Source: JABWBJ01 sp036507855 (lineage in GTDB: Bacteria; Gemmatimonadota; Gemmatimonadetes; Gemmatimonadales; Gemmatimonadaceae). Taken from it: a stretch of DNA of 64,000 nucleotides. Location: positions 6,743 through 70,742 of the forward strand of contig DATCIJ010000073.1 in the NCBI GenBank assembly GCA_036507855.1. The letters run 5' to 3'. The notes under the pieces were generated by a model that did not search any database, was not told the DNA's origin, and saw nothing but the letters and a program-made list of their open reading frames with translations. Shown piece after piece: positions 33,388 through 41,860 of this stretch. The translations under genes were made by a program, and so were the position numbers. Positions within the stretch are counted from its first letter, which is position 1. Each line of letters starts with the position of its first letter.

Positions 33388-34703
33388 GGTATCCCGAAGC
33401 TCCGGACGGGGGAGTAGCTCACCCGGAGCCGTGGCCGCAGATTCGCCGCGGCACGGCTCGAGTAGAAGGAAACGAACCGCGGGTCGACCGACTCGGGTCC
33501 GGCCCGCAGAACGATCCCCCGTTGCGCTGAAACCGAGATGGGCAGGCTCCACGCCCGCAGGGCGTTCACGATTTCGATCTGCCTGACGCCGCTGTCGCCC
33601 GGGGCAAACCGCACCGAATCGAAGCCGGCGCCAGGCGCGTTGGTGAGGAACGCCGACCGCCCGACGTCGGTGATGTTCTTCCCGGCCGTGACGACCAGCG
33701 GGAAGATCGTGAGTTGGCTCGTGTCGTCGACGCTCTCGACCGGCCGCTGGGTCAGCTCGAGCGTCGCGCGGAGCACGTTGGAGGAGTCGAGGATCCGCGC
33801 CGGGATGTTGAATCGGATGAGCGTCCGCCGTCCGGGAATCCCGCCGACGGTCAGGAACGAGCCGTCAGGGACCGCGGGGAAACTGAAGACGTGGACGTAA
33901 TCCGTCAGATCTGCCGCGAGCGTCACCTGGGAGCGAGGTACTACCGACCGAGGGAAGATGGTGAGCGCGCGAAAGGCCGTGTCGGCGCTGGGCAGGAATC
34001 GCAACACCGGCGGATCGCCGCCTTCGTAGGCTACGATCCGGATCTGCACCGGTCCCGCGCTGGTGGCTCGCAGGCCAAGCCGCAGTCGCTGCTGGCCAGT
34101 GATCTTGTTGATCAGCGTCAGGCTGTCGATGGGGATGCGTATAGAGTCAGTGATCGCCGCCGTATCGAGCGTGATCAACCCGATGCGGCGGTCGTCGCGG
34201 AAAAGCTGCCGTTCGATGGCGGTCGACGTGTCGTTCCTCGCGAACGCGGAATCGCCGGTCGTCGTATCGACGTCAAACACCTCGAACGTCACCGGCTGCG
34301 TGAACACCGAGCTGGCGCGGTTGATCCGCAACTTCACGTACGGGCTGTCGATCACCTGGATGACCGTGTCCCCCGTCGCCGACCCCGAGTTGTAGTAGAT
34401 CGGGAGCGAGTCGAACCGGATCACGGGTCGCGTGTCCACCGTATCGCCGCGGCGCGCGAGGAGCAGTTCCGTCTCCGTGCCCTGGGTGGGGAACCCGGTC
34501 ACCGTCGTATCGAGTTCGACCGGATCGAACGTGGTGTCGAAGACGACGACGTTCTGCTCCGGACACAGTGCGGGGCACGCCGCCCCGCCCTGAAAATCCT
34601 CGGCGCACGCGGCGAGAGTCCCGGCCACGACGAGCGCCAGGACGACCAGTGGCGGCCGCCACCCCGGCCCCGAAGTACGCATCGTCGCCATCAGGGCGAC
34701 CAT
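33384..34703 (-). CDS. Lipoprotein, beta-rich, function unknown
   Basis: A protein of about 439 residues with a lipoprotein signal (PPLVVLALVVAGTLAAC, lipobox LAAC) and a Thr/Asp-rich beta-structured body. The final part (RGIVLRAGPES, then ANLRPRLRVSYSP) resembles the ends of DNRLRE-type surface domains. The start is unclear: in-frame ATGs at 34703, 34691 and 34682 all give a signal peptide, and none has a strong ribosome site. It is coupled to the barrel gene downstream by an ATGATG overlap, suggesting a surface complex. Its 5' end runs close behind cdd. Confidence 0.6.
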   Translation of the reverse strand: MVALMATMRTSGPGWRPPLVVLALVVAGTLAACAEDFQGGAACPALCPEQNVVVFDTTFDPVELDTTVTGFPTQGTETELLLARRGDTVDTRPVIRFDSLPIYYNSGSATGDTVIQVIDSPYVKLRINRASSVFTQPVTFEVFDVDTTTGDSAFARNDTSTAIERQLFRDDRRIGLITLDTAAITDSIRIPIDSLTLINKITGQQRLRLGLRATSAGPVQIRIVAYEGGDPPVLRFLPSADTAFRALTIFPRSVVPRSQVTLAADLTDYVHVFSFPAVPDGSFLTVGGIPGRRTLIRFNIPARILDSSNVLRATLELTQRPVESVDDTSQLTIFPLVVTAGKNITDVGRSAFLTNAPGAGFDSVRFAPGDSGVRQIEIVNALRAWSLPISVSAQRGIVLRAGPESVDPRFVSFYSSRAAANLRPRLRVSYSPVRSFGIP

Positions 34704-34716
34704 CCTGTCCGACGCA

Positions 34717-35127
34717 TCATGTATTCGAGAGTGACGCTGGTGCAAAAGGTTGCGGCAGGAGCTCGCTCAATGCCCACTCCGCGCGCTTGCCGGCCGTGGT
34801 GATCGCCACCACGTGCAGCGAAGGAGCGAACTCAGCGAGCGCCTGACGACACATCCCGCACGGCGGCGTGGGCTCCGCGGCGTCCGTCGCGACGACGAGG
34901 AGATCGAAGTCGCGATGACCGGTGGCCACGGCTGCCGCCAACGCACCGCGTTCCGCGCACGTGCCCGCGGGGAATGCCGCGTTCTCGACGTTGCAGCCGG
35001 CGACCACCGTGCCATCCGTGGCGCGCAAGGCGGCACCGACGCGGAAGTGCGAGTACGGCGCATAGGCGTGCTGCAGCGCGGCCAGTGCGGCCGCGTCCGC
35101 ATCGACTGCCTCACGCGATGGTGTCAC
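34717..35127 (-). CDS. cdd: Cytidine deaminase
   Basis: A 136-residue cytidine deaminase of pyrimidine salvage. The zinc site is CNVENAAFPAGTCAERGAL with the catalytic Glu, and PPCGMCRQAL with two cysteine ligands. YAPYSHFRVGAAL is the N-terminal signature. The GTG at 35127 overlaps the deoB stop as GTGA; the longer ORF to 35184 lies within deoB. Pairing with deoB makes a nucleoside-salvage module. Confidence 0.94.
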   Translation of the reverse strand: MTPSREAVDADAAALAALQHAYAPYSHFRVGAALRATDGTVVAGCNVENAAFPAGTCAERGALAAAVATGHRDFDLLVVATDAAEPTPPCGMCRQALAEFAPSLHVVAITTAGKRAEWALSELLPQPFAPASLSNT

Positions 35128-36308
35128 GCCATGATCTCCTGGAGAAACGAGGTCCCGCGCCCCCGAAACGATATCCCGAACCATTCGGCGATCGTCGCGC
35201 CCAGGTCCGAGAACGTCGTGCGGTCGCCGAGACTCACCGCGTTGATCCTCCGCCCCGTCACGAGCAGGGGCACGCGCTCGCGCGCATGGTCTGTCGATGG
35301 AGTCGTCGGATCGTTGCCGTGGTCGGCCGTAATGGCCAGTAAATCACCGTCGCGGAGCCCAGCGAGAAGTCCCGGCAGTGCCGCATCGAAGTGCCGGAGC
35401 GCCCCGTAGAACCCCGCGACGTCATTCCTGTGCCCGTACAACTGGTCGAAATCTACAAGGTTGGCGAAGAGGAACCCACTGTGAGACACCTGCGGGTTGC
35501 TTGTTCCCCCGATCCACGACTGAATCCTCGCGATGCCATCGCGATTGTCGGCCGTGTGCTGTGACGAGATGCCGCGCCCGGCAAAGAGGTCATCGACCTT
35601 GCCAACGCCCTGCCGCTCGATACCGGCTGCCTGCAGGGCATCCAGCAGCGTCTCGCCGAGCGGCTCGAGCGAGAAGTCGCGGCGATGCTGCGTCCGGCGG
35701 TACGAGCCGGGCTCACCCGCGAACGGTCGCGCGATGACCCGCGACACGTTATGCGGTGGCGCAAGGATCACGCGGGCCGCGGCGCATGCCTGGTACAACT
35801 CCGTGAGCGGGACGATCGATTCGTGCGCCGCGACCTGGAAGACCGAGTCCGCGGACGTGTACACGATCCAGGCGCCGGTGGCGAAATGTTCCGCCGCGAA
35901 TCGATCGATTAACACCGTCCCGCTTCCCGCCACGTTCCCCAGCACAGGCCTGCCGGTAACTCGAATGAACTCCTCGATCACCCGTGCCGGAAACCCGTTG
36001 GGATAGGTTGGGAAGGGGCGCTCGAGATGGAGACCCGCCAGCTCCCAGTGTCCCGTCGTTGAATCCTTGCCGGGCGAGGCCGGATGCATGATACCCCACG
36101 CGCCGATCGCGGGGACGTCGTCGCGTATGCCACGAATCCGGAGCGCGCGTCCAAGACCAAGCGACTCCAGCGTCGGCAGGTCGGCACCGCCCACTGCCTC
36201 GGCCACGTTCGCCAGGGTGTTGCTGCCGGCATCGCCGTAGTCGTCCGCGTCACGCGCCGCACCGGCGCCGACGCCATCCAGCACGATCAGGATCGCGCGT
36301 CGGCTCAC
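35124..36308 (-). CDS. deoB: Phosphopentomutase
   Basis: A 394-residue phosphopentomutase interconverting (deoxy)ribose-1- and 5-phosphate. Metal-binding blocks are LIVLDGVGAGAARDADDYGDAGSNTLANV at the start and ITADHGNDPTTPSTDHARERVPLLVTG near the end. GKDSTTGHWELAGL carries the catalytic threonine. The GTG start overlaps the alr stop as GTGA. It directs sugars released by nucleoside breakdown into central metabolism, alongside cdd. Confidence 0.95.
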   Translation of the reverse strand: MSRRAILIVLDGVGAGAARDADDYGDAGSNTLANVAEAVGGADLPTLESLGLGRALRIRGIRDDVPAIGAWGIMHPASPGKDSTTGHWELAGLHLERPFPTYPNGFPARVIEEFIRVTGRPVLGNVAGSGTVLIDRFAAEHFATGAWIVYTSADSVFQVAAHESIVPLTELYQACAAARVILAPPHNVSRVIARPFAGEPGSYRRTQHRRDFSLEPLGETLLDALQAAGIERQGVGKVDDLFAGRGISSQHTADNRDGIARIQSWIGGTSNPQVSHSGFLFANLVDFDQLYGHRNDVAGFYGALRHFDAALPGLLAGLRDGDLLAITADHGNDPTTPSTDHARERVPLLVTGRRINAVSLGDRTTFSDLGATIAEWFGISFRGRGTSFLQEIMA

Positions 36309-37387
36309 GTCGCCCCGCCCAGATACACTCGTGGCGCCCGTAACCCGAGACCAACCAGCACTTCGTACGGCGACAACTCTCCCGATGCCGCGACGTCGGC
36401 AATCGCGAGTTCCCGATTGCCCTGCCGGCCGAGGAACGTGGCAACGTCCCCAACGGCGCAGTCGATCCCGGTCACATCGACCATGGTCATGTCCATCGTC
36501 ACGATGCCGGCGATCGGCGCGCGTTCCCCGTTTACCAGGGCCACACCTCGATTGCTCAGGCTGCGACGAAGGCCATCGGCGTAACCGGCGGCGACCGTCG
36601 CGACGTGCCGTGCACTGTCAGCGCGCCAGGTCGCGCCATAGCTGACCGTCTCACCAGCTTCGATCCGGCGAAGCTCCACGACGCGCCCGTGGAGCGACGC
36701 CACCGCGCCGGGCGCGACCGCGGATCCCGTTCCCCCGCCAACCCCGTACAGGGCAACGCCGGGCCGGACCAGGTCCCACGGCGACGTTTCCTGACGCTCG
36801 ATCGCGGGACTGTTCTCCGCGTGCAGGTACTTCGGCCGGGTCGGCAAGACCGCGACGGCTTCCTCGAATCGCTGCTGCTGCAATTCGAGCGAACCATCGT
36901 TCGCATCGGCTGAATGGAAATGGGTGAACGCGCCCTCCGGGGGCGACGCCTGTATCGCAGACACGTGTTCCGACACGCGCTGCCACGGCATGCCGGCTCG
37001 ATTCATTCCGGTATCGATGGCCAGGTGCCACTCGGCGCTGCCTGACGAGTTCCACGCCTTGATCCGCTCGACGTCACCGAGCGTCGGCGTCAGGCGATGC
37101 GCACGAGCCTCGTCGAACTCATCGACCAGTAGCGGCGTGAAGACCAGGACCGGCCGGGAAATGCCTATCGAGCGAAGACGCGCACCCTCGGCGACGGTGG
37201 CGACCCCGTATCCCCAGGGAGCCATGAGCTCCAATGCTCCGACCACGGCCTCAACGCCCAGGCCGTAGGCATCGGCCTTGACCATGGGGAGCAACGGCAC
37301 GCGCGCCCGCTGGGCAAGCATTGACGCGTTTCGTTTCAGCGCACCGAGGTCCACCTCTACCCAGGCGCGCCGCTGGTCGTGCCGCAT
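36305..37387 (-). CDS. alr: Alanine racemase
   Basis: A 360-residue PLP enzyme making D-alanine for the cell wall. The PLP lysine is Lys37 in MVKADAYGLG. IDTGMNRAGM and the catalytic tyrosine block VSYGATWRA with TVAAGYADGL are conserved. The ATG at 37387 starts the conserved part; the longer ORF to 37441 crosses the promoter region. It is the first gene of the alr-deoB-cdd unit and is divergent from mazG. Confidence 0.94.
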   Translation of the reverse strand: MRHDQRRAWVEVDLGALKRNASMLAQRARVPLLPMVKADAYGLGVEAVVGALELMAPWGYGVATVAEGARLRSIGISRPVLVFTPLLVDEFDEARAHRLTPTLGDVERIKAWNSSGSAEWHLAIDTGMNRAGMPWQRVSEHVSAIQASPPEGAFTHFHSADANDGSLELQQQRFEEAVAVLPTRPKYLHAENSPAIERQETSPWDLVRPGVALYGVGGGTGSAVAPGAVASLHGRVVELRRIEAGETVSYGATWRADSARHVATVAAGYADGLRRSLSNRGVALVNGERAPIAGIVTMDMTMVDVTGIDCAVGDVATFLGRQGNRELAIADVAASGELSPYEVLVGLGLRAPRVYLGGAT

Positions 37388-37416
37388 TGACGTCCCGATT
37401 CGGGGGCGGGTAGTAT
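37387..37416 (+). promoter_or_regulatory. Predicted housekeeping promoter for mazG
   Basis: TTGACG at 37387-37392 and TAGTAT at 37411-37416 are separated by 18 bases on the plus strand. The mazG ATG follows at 37436 with GGGAGG in front. The same two hexamers with the same spacing occur before rsmH (63921-63950, minus strand). Confidence 0.65.
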
Positions 37417-37441
37417 ACCCTGTCCCGGGGAGGCTATGCAA
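37412..37441 (-). promoter_or_regulatory. Predicted housekeeping promoter for alr, overlapping the mazG promoter
   Basis: On the minus strand TTGCAT (37436-37441) and TATACT (37412-37417) are 18 bases apart. The -10 box shares five bases with the opposite-strand -10 box of mazG, and the -35 box covers the mazG start codon. The alr ATG is 25 bases beyond. Two polymerases could not use both sites at once. Confidence 0.55.
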
Positions 37442-38233
37442 CCCAAGGCTACACTTGAAGATACGCTCGCGCTCATGCGCGATCTACGCGCCCGCTGCGA
37501 GTGGGACGCGGTCCAGACACACGAGTCCTTGAGGCCCTACCTGGTCGAGGAGGCGGCGGAGCTGGACGAAGCCGTCCGACTCGGCGAAGACCCGCTGATC
37601 CGCGAGGAACTCGGTGACGTTCTGCTGCAGGTGCTTTTTCATTCTGTCATCGCCGAGGAACGCGGTGCGTTCGACGTGGCGGAAGTGGCCGGCGGTCTCA
37701 TAGCGAAAATGCGGGCCAGACACCCTCACCTCTACGGCGGCGGAGAGCGCGAGCCATGGGAGCGCCTGAAGGCGCGCAGGAGAGCGTCCATCGAAGACGG
37801 ACTTCCGCCCGGACTGCCGTCGCTGCATCGCGCGCATCGCCTGCAGGATCGCGCGGCGGGCGTCGGGTTCGACTGGCCTGATGTCGAGGGCCCTGCCCGA
37901 AAGGTCGATGAGGAGATGGCCGAGGTCCGCGCTCATCTGCCGTCGGGCGCGAAGCCCGATTCCGGTACTCGTCAGGCAGAGCTGGAAGCGGAGCTGGGGG
38001 ATCTTCTCTTTGCCGTCGTGAATCTCTGCCGGAAATGCGGCGTGCACTCCGCGCTCGCGCTCGACGCGGCGAACGAAAAGTTCGTCAGGCGCTGGACGGC
38101 GATCGAGCGATTGGCGGCTGAGCGAGGGATTGATGTTCCGAGCGCCGGACTGGAGACCCTCGACGCGATGTGGGATGAAGTGAAGAGGGACGAGGCCAGA
38201 GGCCAGAAGCCAGAGGTCAGAGACGCGGAGTAA
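37436..38233 (+). CDS. mazG: Nucleoside triphosphate pyrophosphohydrolase MazG
   Basis: A 265-residue MazG with two tandem pyrophosphohydrolase domains. The first has EEAAELDEAV and ELGDVLLQVLFHSVIAEE, and the second EELGDLLFAVVNLCRK-type residues (positions of about 185-200). It hydrolyses NTPs to NMPs and clears damaged nucleotides. WERLKARRR and GLPPGLPSLHRAHRLQDRAAGVGFDW are family blocks. It is one of only two plus-strand genes. The last 15 residues are encoded by the GGCCAGA repeat shared with the converging gene. Confidence 0.95.
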   Translation: MQPKATLEDTLALMRDLRARCEWDAVQTHESLRPYLVEEAAELDEAVRLGEDPLIREELGDVLLQVLFHSVIAEERGAFDVAEVAGGLIAKMRARHPHLYGGGEREPWERLKARRRASIEDGLPPGLPSLHRAHRLQDRAAGVGFDWPDVEGPARKVDEEMAEVRAHLPSGAKPDSGTRQAELEAELGDLLFAVVNLCRKCGVHSALALDAANEKFVRRWTAIERLAAERGIDVPSAGLETLDAMWDEVKRDEARGQKPEVRDAE

Positions 38234-38275
38234 ACCTCAGACCTATTCTGGCCTCTGGCCTCTGGCCTCTGGCCT
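38192..38275. terminator. Inverted GGCCAGAG/CTCTGGCC repeat between convergent genes
   Basis: The left arm (38192-38222) is built of GAGGCCAGAG-type words. The right arm (38237-38275) is built of CTCTGGCC words. The arms can fold into a long GC-rich hairpin in either direction. The stop codons of mazG (38231-38233) and of the DinB-like gene (38243-38245) both lie inside it. Position and symmetry fit a bidirectional terminator, though there is no U-run. Confidence 0.65.
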
Positions 38276-38815
38276 TGCCGGTCCCATTTCAAACTCACCC
38301 TCACCAAGGAAGAGGGGAGTCGCGGTCCCGTCGCCGTCGTCGTAGAAACGGACCGCTCCCGGCGACCCCATCTTCGCGATCCAGATGATCTGGCCTGTGT
38401 GGCCGGCGAAGTGCTCGACCACGTGGTAGACGGCCTCCATCACCGTCGTTTCCCTGCCCTGAATCGACCGTCGCTCCAGCAGCTCGCTCGGCAACAGCGC
38501 GCGCAGGACGTCGTCCGCCTCGCGCAGCGTCGCGTCCATGCCATCCAGCATGCCGGACGCGGTCGCCCCGCCGCGGGCCGCGAATTCCATGTTCCGCTTT
38601 CGAACGTCCGGCTGACCGCCCACACCGCTCACGATCCATTGTCGCACGTTGCCGGAAAGATGGAGCAGCAGGTTGCCGACGCTGTTGGCCCGCTCGTTAG
38701 GTCGCCACCAGAGCCGGTCGGCCGGCAGCGACTCTACCGCCGCGCGGATCTTGGTCGGGTATTCGCGGCAGAGGTAGTACCGCGATCGTTCGAGAAACGA
38801 TGCTGCTATCGACAT
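38243..38815 (-). CDS. DinB-like (DUF1572-type) four-helix protein
   Basis: A 190-residue DinB/YfiT-fold protein. Three histidines in typical positions, in LLLHLSGNVRQWI (about residue 52), AVYHVVEH and HFAGHTGQI (about residues 137-146), would form the metal site. Members are putative metal-dependent hydrolases or thiol transferases with few known functions. The last dozen residues (PARPEARGQRPE) come from the inverted repeat at its 3' end and are probably not conserved. A CCT-AAC form of the heptamer lies at 38695. Confidence 0.8.
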   Translation of the reverse strand: MSIAASFLERSRYYLCREYPTKIRAAVESLPADRLWWRPNERANSVGNLLLHLSGNVRQWIVSGVGGQPDVRKRNMEFAARGGATASGMLDGMDATLREADDVLRALLPSELLERRSIQGRETTVMEAVYHVVEHFAGHTGQIIWIAKMGSPGAVRFYDDGDGTATPLFLGEGEFEMGPARPEARGQRPE

Positions 38816-38853
38816 GGTTGGCGAAGCTTCAATGCGTCTGATGTGAAACTGCC

Positions 38854-38878
38854 ATTCCTGTTTCCTGTTTCCTGTTTT

Positions 38879-38880
<2 letters not shown>
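38854..38880. repeat. TTTCCTG tandem word repeat after asnS
   Basis: The plus strand reads as TTCCTGTTTCCTGTTTCCTG followed by TTTTCT, about four copies of a 7-base unit. It ends at the asnS stop codon. The same unit in reverse complement lies beside ftsY at 44884-44928. The rest of the 38816-38878 gap shows nothing else. Confidence 0.6.
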
Positions 38881-40186
<1,306 letters not shown>

Positions 40187-40240
40187 GGGGGCGGAAGTGA
40201 GCACGGAAAGGTAGGGACAGCGGAGATGAAGCGGGATGGA

Positions 40241-40296
40241 GAGCCCGAGCCCGAGCACCAGCACCAGCACCAGCAGCAGCAGCAGCACCAGCGAGC
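40241..40296. repeat. CAG/CACCAG microsatellite in the asnS-kinase divergent region
   Basis: The plus strand runs GAGCCCGAGCCCGAG, then CACCAGCACCAGCACCAG, then five CAG units and CACCAGCGAGCAG. It sits between the divergent asnS and sensor-kinase genes (40187-40358). Such a run can gain or lose units by slippage. I saw no convincing promoter in the rest of the region. Confidence 0.7.
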
Positions 40297-40358
40297 AGTA
40301 CTAGTCCACGAAGCAGCAACAAGCACGCAGCTATCCCCTGGTCCCCACCAATTCCACC

Positions 40359-41849
40359 GTGACCTTAGCGTCCCGCCTCAACCTCGGCATTGTCGCCATA
40401 GCGGTCGTGCTCGTCGCGCCACTGGTGCTGTCGTTGCGGGCTCTCCAGGAGCTCCAGAAAGACACGGCGCTGCTCCGCGATCGCGAGTACAAGGCGACCG
40501 CGTTGTTGAATCGCATGCGAGCGGTTCACGACGACCTGGAACAGAGCACCATCTACCTCGCCGTATTCCCCAGCGACAGCTCGCAAAAGCAGTACGTGGA
40601 GCAGTTGCAGACCCTGGCCCGCCAGACCGACACGCTCGCGCTGCTCACGGAGTCGGCAGCGGTCGCCCAGATCCGGTCATCCATCACGCGGCTGAACGAG
40701 CAGACGCCGCGAGCGTTCACCTTTGCCAGGGCCAATCGGGCGGCGCGCCGCGACTCCATCATTGACCTCGTCATCTCTCCAGCACTGCTCCAGGTCGATC
40801 GGGTTCTCTCAGCCCAGGGCGCGGCGATGGAGCAGAAAACCGCCGAACAGGTCGACGATTTTGCGGTCCGTACCGCGGATGCGGCAGTCCTTGCCGTTGG
40901 CGCACTCGGGATCGCCATTCTCATCGCCTTCGGCGTCGCCGTCTGGCTCACGCGATCAATCAGCTCGCCGCTCAAGGAACTCGATGCGGGCATGCGAGCC
41001 GTCGCCGAAGGACACTTTCGCCGGCCGCTCGCCATCAGCGGCGAACGCGGTGACGAGTTCGGCCGGCTTGCCGAGAGCTTCCGATCCATGGCCGCTCAGC
41101 TCGAGGAACTGGACCGGCTGAAGGCGGAGTTCGTGTCCATCGCCACGCACGAGCTCAAGACCCCGGTCAACGTCATGCTCGGCTACCTGCAGTTGCTCCA
41201 GGAAAACGTGTACGGGGCACTGACTGACCGTCAGCGCGAAATCGCCGCTACGCTGGTATCGCAGACGCAGCAGCTCTCACGACTCATCAGGCAGTTGCTC
41301 GATGTGAGCCGCTTCGACGCAGGCGGGGGCAAGCTCGAGACGAGGCCCGTCGTGCTCCTCGAGTTCCTCGATGACCTCGAGCGGGCCTTCCGCGTGCTTG
41401 CCCTTCAGCGCGAAGTGAGTTTCGACGTGAAGAGCGACCGTGACATTCCGCATGAAGTCCTGTGGGATCCCGTGCGCATCAACGAGGTCCTCGGCAACCT
41501 GCTGTCCAACGCGTTCAAGTTCACCAACCGGGGAGGCCGGGTTTCCCTCGTGGTCGGACGCGAAGGTGATCATGTGCGCATGGAGGTGGGGGACACCGGG
41601 GCCGGAATCCCGCACGACCAGATCCCCCACATTTTCGAGAAGTTCTACCAGGCCGATACCCAGGCGCCGCTGGCGTTGCGAGGCGCCGGACTCGGTCTGG
41701 CGATCGCAAGGAGCATCGTGACCGCGCATAGTGGCTCGATCGAGGTGGAAAGCCGGGTCAGTGTCGGTACCACATTCACCATTCGGCTCCCGGTCCGGGT
41801 CATTCGTCGCCCGTCTACCAGCGTTCCGGTTCAGGGCGCAACAGCCTGA
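40359..41849 (+). CDS. Membrane sensor histidine kinase with HAMP domain
   Basis: A 496-residue sensor kinase. Transmembrane helix 1 is at about residues 9-26. The periplasmic helical region covers about 27-172, like four-helix-bundle sensors. Transmembrane helix 2 is at about 176-197 and a HAMP linker at 198-252. The HisKA domain has His264 in FVSIATHELKTPVNVM, and the ATPase domain shows NLLSNAFKFTNRGG, GDTGAGIP and GAGLGLAIA. The start is GTG at 40359. No response regulator is next to it, so its partner is elsewhere. It converges on recG with an 11-base gap. Confidence 0.9.
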   Translation: MTLASRLNLGIVAIAVVLVAPLVLSLRALQELQKDTALLRDREYKATALLNRMRAVHDDLEQSTIYLAVFPSDSSQKQYVEQLQTLARQTDTLALLTESAAVAQIRSSITRLNEQTPRAFTFARANRAARRDSIIDLVISPALLQVDRVLSAQGAAMEQKTAEQVDDFAVRTADAAVLAVGALGIAILIAFGVAVWLTRSISSPLKELDAGMRAVAEGHFRRPLAISGERGDEFGRLAESFRSMAAQLEELDRLKAEFVSIATHELKTPVNVMLGYLQLLQENVYGALTDRQREIAATLVSQTQQLSRLIRQLLDVSRFDAGGGKLETRPVVLLEFLDDLERAFRVLALQREVSFDVKSDRDIPHEVLWDPVRINEVLGNLLSNAFKFTNRGGRVSLVVGREGDHVRMEVGDTGAGIPHDQIPHIFEKFYQADTQAPLALRGAGLGLAIARSIVTAHSGSIEVESRVSVGTTFTIRLPVRVIRRPSTSVPVQGATA

Positions 41850-41860
41850 GGCGTTGTTCG

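Noticed and set aside
40241..40296. Tandem repeats considered as a CRISPR array
   Set aside because: Units are 3-6 bases with no unique spacers of about 30 bases; no cas genes are present.
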